From CAYYKD01 sp964471825 (lineage in GTDB: Bacteria > Spirochaetota > GWE2-31-10 > CAYYKD01): 64,000 nucleotides of DNA. The notes below the pieces were generated by a model, which had not been told where the DNA came from, made no database searches, and worked only from the letters and a program-made list of their open reading frames with translations. Numbering within the stretch: position 1 is the first letter of the stretch; every line of letters begins with the position of its first letter. The stretch is taken from the NCBI GenBank assembly GCA_964471825.1, contig CAYYKD010000006.1:1-64000 (forward strand), written 5' to 3'. Positions 1-7,747 of this stretch are shown here, piece by piece. The translations under genes and the position numbers were made by a program.

Positions 1-74
1 CAAAAATTTTGGAAGCTGCCTACTTAATTATTACCCAAAAATTAAAATCGCACCCAAAATCTACTATAATTAAG

Positions 75-95
75 TGTCAATAAAAGCTATTGACA
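75..95. repeat. 21-bp perfect palindrome upstream of MCP
   Basis: TGTCAATA (75-82) and TATTGACA (88-95) form a perfect 8-bp inverted repeat around 5 nt. It lies about 170 bp upstream of the original MCP start and could be an operator or a small hairpin. The rest of 1-262 shows no coding region on either strand. No function can be assigned from sequence alone. Confidence 0.4.
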
Positions 96-179
96 ATCAG
101 TTCATAGAATATTTTTTGAAAGTATTTTTTTGGAAAAAGAGGGGCTTTTATTTAATGGGGAATTTCTGAAATACTTTCC

Positions 180-208
180 TTGACTCTTAAATATCTATAT
201 GATAGAGT
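180..208 (+). promoter_or_regulatory. putative sigma70-type promoter of MCP gene
   Basis: TTGACT (180-185), a 17-nt spacer and TAGAGT (203-208) match the -35/-10 pattern. The predicted transcript starts near 215, ahead of the GGAG (252-255) and ATG (263) of the pre-insertion MCP gene. The promoter is therefore now separated from the bulk of the gene by the inserted element. Confidence 0.4.
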
Positions 209-262
209 TTACGGCAAGGATTGTGCTTGGTTTATTAGTTCATATTTAAATGGAGTAATGTT

Positions 263-317
263 ATGGAAGGAAATGATAAAAAGAATAGTGTTATTGCAAG
301 TATAAAACATAATATTT
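263..317 (+). pseudogene. detached 5' end of the MCP gene (original start)
   Basis: GGAG at 252-255 sits 7 nt before ATG 263, an ideal ribosome-binding arrangement. The frame encodes 18 residues (MEGNDKKNSVIASIKHNI) and stops at a TAG made by the junction with the inserted element (317-319). Deleting 185 bp (the 183-bp element plus a 2-bp TT duplication) joins codon 18 to the frame that continues from 503 into the MCP, giving HNI-YYNIIINYSIIVG. The exact frame restoration supports this as the ancestral N-terminus. Confidence 0.7.
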
Positions 318-500
318 AGAGGCTCTTGCAAAAATCCTTTAAGTTTTTTGCTTGATCTTTTATTTGTTAAACATGCGTCAAATTGCGGCAAAAACTACTC
401 AAATAAAGTGATTATTCTGCGTTTTTTTGCCGCAATTTTCCTTGTTTTCCAAAAAAATATACTTCGCAAAAATTCAAAATTTATTTTTGCAAGAGCCTCT
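318..500. mobile_element. 183-bp MITE-like palindromic element
   Basis: The ends are perfect 18-bp inverted repeats: AGAGGCTCTTGCAAAAAT (318-335) and its complement (483-500). A nested perfect 14-bp inverted repeat, AATTGCGGCAAAAA (381-394) with its complement (424-437), lies inside. TT flanks both ends as a possible 2-bp target duplication. No transposase is encoded. Short ORFs running outward on both strands share the peptides MPQF and FLQEPL, which is a consequence of the symmetry. A 25-nt internal block (348-372) recurs exactly at 54417-54441, and the 18-nt right end recurs at 49046-49063. This marks a dispersed non-autonomous family. Confidence 0.75.
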
Positions 501-2328
501 TTATTATAATATTATTATCAATTATTCGATAATTGTAGGACCAATTGTTTTTTATGCATTAAATTATTTGCTGACAATGAAAACAAAGATCCATCTGACA
601 TTAATATTTATGACAATTGATTTGATTATTAATTTGATAATCTATTATGTAGCACATAGAATAGTTAATAAAATAATGATTGGGGCAGTAAATTCAAATA
701 TTGGATTTAATGTAAACCTCATTTATAAATATCCTAGAATTTCTTCTTTTTGTTTTGTAGCAATGTGGCTTCTAAATCTTGTAATTGTAATTCTGCCATT
801 GAAATTATTATTAAATACCCCGGACAGTGATATATTGATTGCGTTATTTTTTATCCTATCCGGCTCTTGTTTGTCTGTCCCTTTGTCTTACTTTGTTTCA
901 GAAAAGGTAACAGATAAATTTCTTTCTCTTATTAACAACTTTGCTGTAAATGAAGATGAGAATAGGCAAAATTTAAATCTATTAACTAAAGTATCATTAA
1001 GTGTTTTGATGGTAGTTTTTTCAATATTTTTTAACCTGGCAGGATGTTTGCTTTTATCGTATTATTATAATCTCGACTTGTCCAAAACAATTTTAAATAT
1101 AAGTATCGCCGTAAGTCAGGGGTTTATAGGTGCTGCTACAGTCACACTCTATCTTTCAAAGTCAATCCAAAACCAGGTAAATAATATTAATAAAGTTTTA
1201 AGTAATCTTGTAAGTGATGAAGGCAATCTAAAAATTTTACTTCCGAAGCTAACCGGTGATGAAAACGGTAAAACTGTTCGCCTTATTAATTTATTTATCA
1301 TAAAAATTAGTAATCTTATCAAACTATCTAAACAGCAATCAGAAAATTTAAAAGAAGTTGGACTAAGTTTATCTTCAAGCATGAATGAAACAGCGGCTGC
1401 GGTAAATGAGATCAGTGCAAATATCCAAAGCATAAAAAATCAAACAACAAACCAGTCAACAAGTGTTAAAGAAACAAGTGCAACAATGGAAAAAATATCT
1501 AGCGGTATTGAGAGATTGAATAATCTTATAGAGGATCAATCGACTAATGTAACAGAGTCTTCATCTTCAATTGAAGAGATGACGGCAAGCATAAATAATG
1601 TTACACAAACATTGATAAATAACTCTGAAAACATAAAAAAGCTATCAGAATCGTCTGATTCCGGTAGAATAGACTTGAATAGCGTGGTAAAAGACATTCA
1701 AGAAGTCGCAAAGGAGTCAGAGGGGCTACTTGAGGTTAGTAGGGTGATACAGGGAATAGCAAGTCAGACAAATCTTCTTGCAATGAATGCTGCTATTGAG
1801 GCCGCCCATGCCGGTGACTCGGGAAAAGGGTTTTCAGTTGTTGCTGATGAGGTCAGAAAACTCGCCGAATCATCAGGAGAGCAGGCAAAGACTGTAGCTG
1901 TTGTTTTAAATAAGATAAAGTTCTCAATTGAAGCAATAACTCACTCAATTGAAAATGTATTAGGTAAGTTTAGTGCTATTGAATCTGAGATTAAAGTTGT
2001 AACAGTTAAGGAGAATGCAATAAGAGATGCAATGCAGGAGCAGACCATAGGAAATAAGCAGATTTTAGAACTGATTGGAGTTCTAAATGATATTACTCAG
2101 AAAGTGAAAAACGGTTCACATGAAATGCTTATAGGAAGCAGACAGGTGATTCAAGAGAATGTAAAACTCAATTCTATAACCCAGGAAATCAGCAATGGAA
2201 TGAATGAGATGTCAAGTGGTGCTGAGCAAATAACAATTGCAGTTAATAATGTTAATGAACTTAGTGAGAAGAATAAGAGTTCTATTGAAGCTCTTAAATC
2301 AGAAATTGACAAGTTCAAAACAGATTAG
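427..2328 (+). CDS. methyl-accepting chemotaxis protein (5' end disrupted by insertion)
   Basis: This is a membrane chemoreceptor that would signal to CheA/CheW. Counting from the TTG at 427, the N-terminal part carries about six hydrophobic segments (roughly residues 30-80, 100-170 and 190-245). A HAMP-like linker and a long coiled-coil signalling domain follow. The conserved hairpin tip reads ASQTNLLAMNAAIEAAHAG, followed by GKGFSVVADEVRKLAESS. The first 25 residues from TTG 427 are encoded by the inserted element and are not native. The first downstream ATG is at 577, and the native start was ATG 263. Expression today would need the element's TTG or the internal ATG, so the protein may be N-terminally altered or inactive. 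cheY and cheB lie about 4 kb downstream. Function of the family is certain; the present start is not. Confidence 0.85.
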   Translation: MPQFSLFSKKIYFAKIQNLFLQEPLYYNIIINYSIIVGPIVFYALNYLLTMKTKIHLTLIFMTIDLIINLIIYYVAHRIVNKIMIGAVNSNIGFNVNLIYKYPRISSFCFVAMWLLNLVIVILPLKLLLNTPDSDILIALFFILSGSCLSVPLSYFVSEKVTDKFLSLINNFAVNEDENRQNLNLLTKVSLSVLMVVFSIFFNLAGCLLLSYYYNLDLSKTILNISIAVSQGFIGAATVTLYLSKSIQNQVNNINKVLSNLVSDEGNLKILLPKLTGDENGKTVRLINLFIIKISNLIKLSKQQSENLKEVGLSLSSSMNETAAAVNEISANIQSIKNQTTNQSTSVKETSATMEKISSGIERLNNLIEDQSTNVTESSSSIEEMTASINNVTQTLINNSENIKKLSESSDSGRIDLNSVVKDIQEVAKESEGLLEVSRVIQGIASQTNLLAMNAAIEAAHAGDSGKGFSVVADEVRKLAESSGEQAKTVAVVLNKIKFSIEAITHSIENVLGKFSAIESEIKVVTVKENAIRDAMQEQTIGNKQILELIGVLNDITQKVKNGSHEMLIGSRQVIQENVKLNSITQEISNGMNEMSSGAEQITIAVNNVNELSEKNKSSIEALKSEIDKFKTD

Positions 2329-2353
2329 TTTTTAGAGCCTCTTTAAATTAGTA

Positions 2354-2393
2354 TGGCTATTGTTAACTAGTTTTATTTTAGAAACAATAGCCA
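2354..2393. terminator. hairpin between convergent genes
   Basis: TGGCTATTGTT (2354-2364) pairs perfectly with AACAATAGCCA (2383-2393) around an 18-nt loop, between the MCP gene and the convergent membrane-protein gene. There is no strong U-run on either side, so it may be a weak bidirectional terminator or a 3'-end stabilising structure. Confidence 0.4.
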
Positions 2394-2405
2394 CATTAGT
2401 TACTT

Positions 2406-2747
2406 TTACTTACTAAGTTTAATTAGCCTATCCTTTCCGATAATAACCTCGATGATACTACCTTTAGCAATTAACGAAATAACAATCAGATACGGTGCGA
2501 AGAATAAAATGCCGCCCACAAAAGATAATAGCGAAAAAACAACTCCCTTAAAAGAAAAATGATGACGCCAAAGAACCCAGAGTGCCGAAATCACAAGGTA
2601 ACAAATAAAGTCAAAATTAAATTGACCTTGCCATCCTGTCCACACAGCATGCTTAAGTAGATTTGGCCCCTGGATATTAATTGCATTGATACTCAGGGCA
2701 ATAATACCGACAGTCATAAAGATCAAAAGAATACGCAGTAACTTCAT
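2406..2747 (-). CDS. small integral membrane protein (DUF2834/DUF1475-like)
   Basis: The product is 113 residues, almost entirely hydrophobic, with about four predicted transmembrane segments and a short basic C-terminus. I chose ATG 2747 rather than the ATG eight codons upstream because AAGGAG (2759-2754) lies 6 nt before it. Layout and length recall small membrane families such as DUF2834 or DUF1475, but I cannot confirm membership and no biochemical function is known. The gene is divergent from a TetR-family regulator. The shared intergenic region holds two similar palindromes overlapping its predicted promoter, so this gene is the likely target of that regulator. It may be an efflux-accessory or stress-related membrane protein, but that is speculation. 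Confidence 0.6.
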   Translation of the reverse strand: MKLLRILLIFMTVGIIALSINAINIQGPNLLKHAVWTGWQGQFNFDFICYLVISALWVLWRHHFSFKGVVFSLLSFVGGILFFAPYLIVISLIAKGSIIEVIIGKDRLIKLSK

Positions 2748-2806
2748 ATCAAACTCCTTAAATGTATACATAAAGATTGAATGATTTCAATTTTTATGTT
2801 ATTTTA

Positions 2807-2858
2807 TGTAGTACGCACTACACATTTATAATGTAGCAATCATTACACAATTTGTCAA
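2807..2858. promoter_or_regulatory. divergent promoter region with two TetR-type operators
   Basis: Two 16-bp palindromes of the same design lie 25 bp apart: TGTAGT-acgc-ACTACA (2807-2822) and TGTAGC-aatc-ATTACA (2832-2847). On the minus strand TTGACA (2858-2853), 17 nt, TACATT (2835-2830) forms a promoter for the membrane-protein gene, and the second palindrome covers its spacer. On the plus strand TATAAT (2827-2832) could serve the tetR gene. Binding by the adjacent TetR protein is inferred from position and symmetry. Confidence 0.6.
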
Positions 2859-2867
2859 GGATTTATT

Positions 2868-3410
2868 ATGAAAAATTTCGATAAAAAAAAAATTTATCTT
2901 AAAGAGAAGATTTCCCAGTTTTTATTGAGTAACGGTGTAAGAGATTCGTCGCTAAGGAATATTGCAGATGCCTGCGGAACCAGTGATCGAATGCTTCTTC
3001 ACTATTTTAGCAATAAAGAAGAGATTATGAGTGAAACATTATTGTTAATCACAGAAAATTTCATTGATATATTAAAAGCTACAGGTGACAAGAAGTTTAG
3101 TTTAAAAGAGATGATAGATTTTGTAAAAAGTATTATAAATGAGAATACTGTTCGTCCATATATCAACTTGTTTTTAGAACTGATTTCATTAGCAGGTGCA
3201 AAAATTGATCCCTACTTTAGAACAGCCCAAAGAATGGGTAAAATTTTTTATAGTTGGATAGAAAACACCTTGCATTTTACTAATGAAGAAAATAAGGATG
3301 AAATTATTTCATACGCATTTATACTGATAGAAGGTATTGTTGTATTAAATGCACTAAATTTTAATGAGATGATCAATAAATCTGTTGACTATTTGAGCCG
3401 AGAAGTATAA
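2868..3410 (+). CDS. TetR/AcrR family transcriptional regulator
   Basis: This 180-aa DNA-binding repressor has an N-terminal helix-turn-helix at about residues 24-50 (SSLRNIADACGTSDRMLLHYFSNKEEI), the TetR_N signature. The C-terminal helical ligand/dimer domain is unclassified. Start ATG 2868 has AAGGA 6 nt upstream. It is divergent from the membrane-protein gene at 2406-2747, with two matching palindromic operators between them, which implies autoregulation and repression of the neighbour. The inducer is unknown. Confidence 0.85.
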   Translation: MKNFDKKKIYLKEKISQFLLSNGVRDSSLRNIADACGTSDRMLLHYFSNKEEIMSETLLLITENFIDILKATGDKKFSLKEMIDFVKSIINENTVRPYINLFLELISLAGAKIDPYFRTAQRMGKIFYSWIENTLHFTNEENKDEIISYAFILIEGIVVLNALNFNEMINKSVDYLSREV

Positions 3411-3439
3411 ATTATATTGCCCAGCCCAAGCTGATAACA

Positions 3440-3511
3440 GCAAGTTGCCGGGAAATGATCGCTGACGCTCCATTTCCCCAAATCCGCCGTTGGCGGACTT
3501 CGGCAACTTGC
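3440..3511. repeat. GC-rich nested palindrome (three-way junction)
   Basis: Outer arms GCAAGTTGCCG (3440-3450) and CGGCAACTTGC (3501-3511) are perfectly complementary. Inside are two further hairpins: GGAAATG/CATTTCC (3451-3457 with 3471-3477) and TCCGCC-GTT-GGCGGA (3483-3497). The element is far more GC-rich than its flanks. It lies between the tetR stop and the oxidoreductase gene and encodes no protein. It looks like a REP/MITE-type element or a structured RNA; I see no second copy in the window. Confidence 0.55.
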
Positions 3512-3590
3512 GGACATTTAGAAAAGTTTATTATAACGAGTTAGATTTTGGTATAATTTCGGTATTTTATAATTAATAACGGACTAAAAC

Positions 3591-4840
3591 ATGATATACG
3601 ACATAGCAATTATTGGTGCAGGTGTTATAGGGTGCTGCATTGCCCGTAAATTATCACAGTACAACATTTCAGTTGTTTTAATTGAGAAGGAATGTGATGT
3701 TTCATTCGGTGTGTCAAAGGCAAATTCCGGGATTATTCACGNNNNNNNNNNATCTCAAGTCAAGACTGGAGATAGCAGGAAATAGAGCATTTGATCAGCT
3801 GCAGAGGGAGCTGCATTTCCCGTTTAAGAGGTGCGGGATTATTGTTGCCGCATTTAATGAGGAAGATCTGCAGTACATTGAGGGTTTGTATTCTCAGGGG
3901 ATTGAAAACGGCATAGATGACATTGAGCTGTGCAGTAGAGCCAGAATCCGTGAGCTGGAACCAAAACTTAACAGTGATGTTATCGGTGGGCTTCATGCAC
4001 CGTCAGGCGGTATTATTGAACCGTATCGATTTGCCTTTGCTATGGTTGAGTCCGCAAAAATTAACGGAGTTAAACTGACGACTGATTTTAGGGTAACCGA
4101 ATCGCATTTCAAAAATAGAGTTCATAGGATAATAAGCAGTAAGGGTGCAGAGATAGAATCAAGGTTTGTAGTGAATGCAGCGGGTCTNNNNNNNNNNGCT
4201 GATGGTCGGGCCAACAGCTGATGACACAGACGATAGAGAAGATCATGCTACGACCCTTGAAAATAGAGTCAGGATATTTCAGTCAGCCAGGCGTCTTGCC
4301 CCGGACATTTCAGAACGGGATATTATCACCTCCTTTGCAGGTCTCAGGCCGGCTCTTTCATCCGGGGACTTCTATATAGCAGTTTCAAAGGAGACCTCAA
4401 ACTTCATACAGGTTGCCGGGATTCAGTCTCCCGGGCTTACTGCAAGCCCCGCAATAGCTGACCTTGTTGTAGAGCTTCTAAGTCAGGCCGGGTTGGAGTT
4501 AAAACCATCAAATACATATAAACCTCAATTAGACAAACCAACAATCATTAGAAATCTCACAATGGATGAGGCGGACTCAGCTGTAAAGAAGAATCCGCTC
4601 TATGGCAACATAGTGTGCAGATGCGAAATGATCTCAGAGGGTGAGATAGTTGATGCAATAAAAAGGGGCCATACTACGCTTGACGGAATCAAATTCTATA
4701 CAAGATCAGGAATGGGGCGTTGTCAGGGGGGATTCTGCACAGGCCGGATTATCAATATAATAATGCGAGAGACAGGGCTGGAATACGATAAGATTAGTAA
4801 ACGGGGTGGAGCTTCCGGTATCCTTAGGGGGAAGTTATGA
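3591..4840 (+). CDS. GlpA-like FAD-dependent glycerol-3-phosphate/2-hydroxyacid dehydrogenase (two gaps)
   Basis: The gene encodes a flavoprotein of the anaerobic glycerol-3-phosphate dehydrogenase large-subunit type. An N-terminal FAD-binding Rossmann motif (IIGAGVIG, residues 7-14) opens a DAO domain. A C-terminal BFD-like [2Fe-2S] domain holds VCRCEMIS and GRCQGGFC. The frame changes at both N-gaps (3742-3751, 4188-4197), but the three pieces are collinear parts of one protein. By comparison with the family, about 8-9 residues are missing at the first gap (the GYDAKPG region) and probably some 60 at the second. Both true gap lengths must be multiples of three. The stop overlaps the next start (ATGA at 4837), so the two are translationally coupled. 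The substrate could instead be L-2-hydroxyglutarate or a related 2-hydroxyacid. Confidence 0.8.
3742..3751. other. assembly gap (10 N) inside GlpA-like gene
   Basis: The left flank ends in ...SGIIH and the right flank begins LKSRLE. Family alignment suggests about 24 missing bases rather than 10, which also restores the frame. Confidence 0.9.
4188..4197. other. assembly gap (10 N) inside GlpA-like gene
   Basis: The left flank ends ...VVNAAG and the right begins LMVGPT. In this family about 60 residues normally separate these motifs, so the nominal 10 N underestimate a gap of very roughly 180 bp. Confidence 0.85.
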
Positions 4841-6111
4841 AGGAGTATGAGTTTGATGCAGTCGTGATCGGGGGCGGTGCAGCGGGGTTGAGTGCTGCCT
4901 ATGAGATAGTTAATAATGGTTATAGCGTAGCAATTGTAGAACGGGAAGATCATATGGGCGGTGTCTTGAACCAGTGTATCCATAACGGTTTTGGGCTTCA
5001 CTATTTTAAAGAGGAACTAACAGGTCCTGAGTTTTCACACAAATTAATTGAGCGAATCAATAAGACACCGACAAAGGTTTTTACAAGGACAACTGTAACC
5101 GGTTTTGATGCAGAGGCTCCGGTTAAAACTGTTAATTGTTATTCGTCTATATATGGAGTATTTATCATAAAGACTCGCTCTATCGTGCTTGCTATGGGGT
5201 GCAGAGAGCGAAATCGTGGGAATATAGCAACACCGGGGACACGACCGGCAGGTGTCTTTACAGCAGGGCTTGTTCAGAAACTAATCAATGAGAATGGCTA
5301 CATTCCAGGCAGTGCCGCTGTAATTATCGGTTCAGGGGACATCGGCCTTATTATGGCAAGACGCCTTTCATGGTGCGGAGTCAAAGTTAAGTGCGTTGTT
5401 GAGATTCAAAGTTATCCGGCAGGTCTGCCTAGAAATATAAGTCAGTGTCTGGAGGATTTTAACATTCCACTACGGTTATCCCATGTAGTTTCAAAGATCT
5501 ATGGAACTGATCGGGTAGAATCAGTTGATATAACTCCGCTTGTGAATGGAACTGAGGATCATTCAATGACAGAGAATATTACCTGTGATACACTTCTTCT
5601 GTCGGTCGGCTTGATACCTGAAAATGAGTTATCCAAGAGGGCAGGGGTAGAGTTGAGCTATCAGCATAACGGTCCGGTCGTTCATTCAGATTATAGTACA
5701 AGTGTAGAGGGAGTCTTTGCGTGCGGTAATGTTCTTCATGTTCATGATCTTGTTGACTTTGTTGCCGAGGAGGCAAATAGGACAGGTGGTTTTGTGTCTG
5801 ACTATCTATCAGGTAAAAAAAGAGATCAGCAGATACAGGTTGAGCATGGAGCAATGATTCGTTACATTGTTCCTGAAAATATCAGTAATACCATTGATAA
5901 TCTTCTCTATATGCGACCAATGATGGTGAAGAATAATTGTCTTTTACGGGTTAGCTCGGATGGCAAAATCATATCAGAGAAAAAACTAAAGAATGTACAA
6001 CCGGCAGAGATGATCTCAGTTAAGATATTAAAAAAAGACATTGATCATCTAAAAGGCAGTGATATAGTAAAGATTGAAATAATTAGTCTTACAAAGAACT
6101 TGATAAAATAA
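4837..6111 (+). CDS. GlpB-like NAD(P)/FAD-dependent oxidoreductase
   Basis: This 424-aa pyridine nucleotide-disulphide oxidoreductase-like flavoprotein has an FAD Rossmann motif near the N-terminus (VVIGGGAAGLSAAY). A second nucleotide-binding motif lies mid-protein (AVIIGSGDIGLIMARRL, about residues 165-181). The C-terminal region (MIRYIVPENI...LYMRPM) is typical of the middle subunit of clostridial-type glycerol-3-phosphate dehydrogenase systems. It overlaps the GlpA-like gene by 4 nt (ATGA). In those systems a third small DUF1667 protein usually follows; none is found here. Likely role: electron transfer partner of the upstream dehydrogenase, in the cytoplasm or at the membrane face. Confidence 0.8.
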   Translation: MKEYEFDAVVIGGGAAGLSAAYEIVNNGYSVAIVEREDHMGGVLNQCIHNGFGLHYFKEELTGPEFSHKLIERINKTPTKVFTRTTVTGFDAEAPVKTVNCYSSIYGVFIIKTRSIVLAMGCRERNRGNIATPGTRPAGVFTAGLVQKLINENGYIPGSAAVIIGSGDIGLIMARRLSWCGVKVKCVVEIQSYPAGLPRNISQCLEDFNIPLRLSHVVSKIYGTDRVESVDITPLVNGTEDHSMTENITCDTLLLSVGLIPENELSKRAGVELSYQHNGPVVHSDYSTSVEGVFACGNVLHVHDLVDFVAEEANRTGGFVSDYLSGKKRDQQIQVEHGAMIRYIVPENISNTIDNLLYMRPMMVKNNCLLRVSSDGKIISEKKLKNVQPAEMISVKILKKDIDHLKGSDIVKIEIISLTKNLIK

Positions 6112-6129
6112 GGTGTGGAAAATATCAAA

Positions 6130-6256
6130 GAGGTATTCAACTAGAGTGAGGTATTCAAAATGTGTGGTTATACTTTTGTACCTGTGGGTGAGTAATTACG
6201 ATAATTTCTAAAAAATAAAAAATAATGCTTTCATATTATTAAAATTTTGATATAAT
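6130..6256 (+). promoter_or_regulatory. intergenic region upstream of cheY: direct repeats and -10 box
   Basis: GAGGTATTCAA occurs twice (6130-6140, 6148-6158), 18 bp apart. The second copy is followed by a tiny open frame (ATG 6160, 11 codons). A perfect TATAAT (6251-6256) lies about 50 bp before cheY, but its -35 region (CTTTCA) is poor. The region may hold an activator-dependent promoter. Confidence 0.35.
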
Positions 6257-6307
6257 GTTTTTCGACTTTATAAGTTAATCTATTCTTTTTAAATATGAGG
6301 TGCCTAT

Positions 6308-6670
6308 ATGGCTATTAGAGTTTTATTAGCTGATGACTTGTCATTTATGCGGATGGTTCAAAAAGAGATTCTTGTTGACAAAGGCTATGATGTTGTCGGT
6401 GAGGCATCAGATGGACTTGAGGCAATTGAAAAATACAAATCATTGAGTCCCGATGTAATTATCTTAGATATAACAATGCCTAATATGAATGGTCTCGATG
6501 CTATGCATCAGATTTTTCAGATGGATAAATCAGCAAAGATTATTATATGTTCGGCTCTGGGACAACAGCAGTTAATTGTTGAAGCGATTAAAGCCGGTGT
6601 TAAGGATTTTATAGTGAAACCTTTTAAGCCTGAGAGGATGTTGTCTGCTATAGAAAAAGCTATTAAATAG
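6308..6670 (+). CDS. cheY: chemotaxis response regulator CheY
   Basis: This 120-aa stand-alone receiver domain carries the acidic pair D9-D10, the phosphoacceptor D54 in VIILDITMP, the switch Ser/Thr region (IICSALG) and the conserved lysine in FIVKPF. In spirochaetes CheY-P binds the flagellar switch (FliM/FliN) to control rotation. The gene precedes cheB by 2 nt and they are surely co-transcribed. No cheA, cheW or cheR is present in the window. A stand-alone receiver of another pathway is possible, but the cheB neighbour favours chemotaxis. Confidence 0.85.
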   Translation: MAIRVLLADDLSFMRMVQKEILVDKGYDVVGEASDGLEAIEKYKSLSPDVIILDITMPNMNGLDAMHQIFQMDKSAKIIICSALGQQQLIVEAIKAGVKDFIVKPFKPERMLSAIEKAIK

Positions 6671-6672
6671 TA

Positions 6673-7737
6673 ATGGGTAATAGGGTCAAAGTATTTATTA
6701 TTGATGATTCTCCTATGATCCGTCAGATATTAACTTCTATAATAGTGTCCTGCTCTGAACTTGAACTGGTAGGCGAGGCTGAGAATGGCCGAGTCGCACT
6801 AGAGAAACTAAAGACTGTCACACCCGATATAATCACCCTTGATATTCAGATGCCTGAGATGGATGGGCTTGAAACACTAGAAAGAATAATGGTCGTTAAA
6901 CCGACACCTGTTATTATGATAAGTTCATTCACTAAGGATGGGGCTGATATTACATTTAGAGCCCTTGAGTTGGGAGCTGTAGATTATATTCAAAAGCCTG
7001 AGCTGTCCTCAATGCGAAAAAATATCAACCTTATAAGTGATCTTCTGATAACAAAGATAAAGATATTTTCTAATTTTGAGTTGCCCGGTAAAAAAAGATT
7101 TAAAGAAAAATCGTTTGATGATGAGATCCCCGTTATCGGTGGTCTTCCCTCATTCAACATCCCAAAAGTTTTGCCCTCAGATATTTCCTATATTTGCATA
7201 GGGGCATCTACGGGGGGGACAGTTGCATTGACACAGATAATTCCAAAACTAAAAGAGGGTCTTAAGGTACCCGTTCTTGTTGTGCAGCATATGCCTAAAC
7301 ATTATACAAAGAGCTTTGCTAATAGATTAAATCTGATCTCAAAATTGACTGTTATCGAGGCACAGGGGGGTGAGGTTATAACTCCCGGTTATGTCTATAT
7401 CGCACAGGGCGGCCGACATATGAAGGTTAGATCCGGCAGGATAGTGCTTGATGATACAGAGGAAGTAAACTGTCATAAACCATCAGTAGATGTTCTGTTT
7501 TATTCAATGGGAGCGGAGTTTGGTTCAAAAAATATGGCAATTATTCTTACCGGCATGGGTTCAGACGGTGCCAGAGGTATAGAGTTTATAAAAAATGCAG
7601 GGGGCTACACCGTTGCACAGGATGAAGAGAGTAGTGTAATTTTTGGTATGCCCTCAGCTGCTATTAAGACCGGTAAGGTTGATCGGATAATCCCTCTTGA
7701 TGAGGTGTCAGGATTTATTAATAATTTTTTTAAATAA
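6673..7737 (+). CDS. cheB: chemotaxis protein-glutamate methylesterase CheB
   Basis: This 354-aa enzyme hydrolyses glutamate methyl esters (and deamidates glutamine) on chemoreceptors for adaptation. An N-terminal receiver domain has D11-D12 and phospho-site D57 (ITLDIQMPEMDG). A linker leads to the C-terminal CheB methylesterase domain. Its catalytic triad is visible: Ser179 in GASTGG, His206 in VVQHMPK and Asp298 in GMGSDGARG. Length and order match full-length CheB. It starts 2 nt after the cheY stop. The MCP at 427-2328 is a plausible substrate. Confidence 0.93.
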   Translation: MGNRVKVFIIDDSPMIRQILTSIIVSCSELELVGEAENGRVALEKLKTVTPDIITLDIQMPEMDGLETLERIMVVKPTPVIMISSFTKDGADITFRALELGAVDYIQKPELSSMRKNINLISDLLITKIKIFSNFELPGKKRFKEKSFDDEIPVIGGLPSFNIPKVLPSDISYICIGASTGGTVALTQIIPKLKEGLKVPVLVVQHMPKHYTKSFANRLNLISKLTVIEAQGGEVITPGYVYIAQGGRHMKVRSGRIVLDDTEEVNCHKPSVDVLFYSMGAEFGSKNMAIILTGMGSDGARGIEFIKNAGGYTVAQDEESSVIFGMPSAAIKTGKVDRIIPLDEVSGFINNFFK

Positions 7738-7747
7738 GGGGATAAGT

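Noticed and set aside
209..391. 60-aa minus-strand ORF (MPQFDACL...FLQEPL)
   Set aside because: Most of it is the left arm of the palindromic element; the shared peptides with the plus-strand ORF come from the inverted repeat.
2333..2343. AGAGCCTCTTT after the MCP stop as a further repeat-family end
   Set aside because: Only the outer 8-9 bases match the terminal repeat and the TTTTTGCA part is missing; could be chance.
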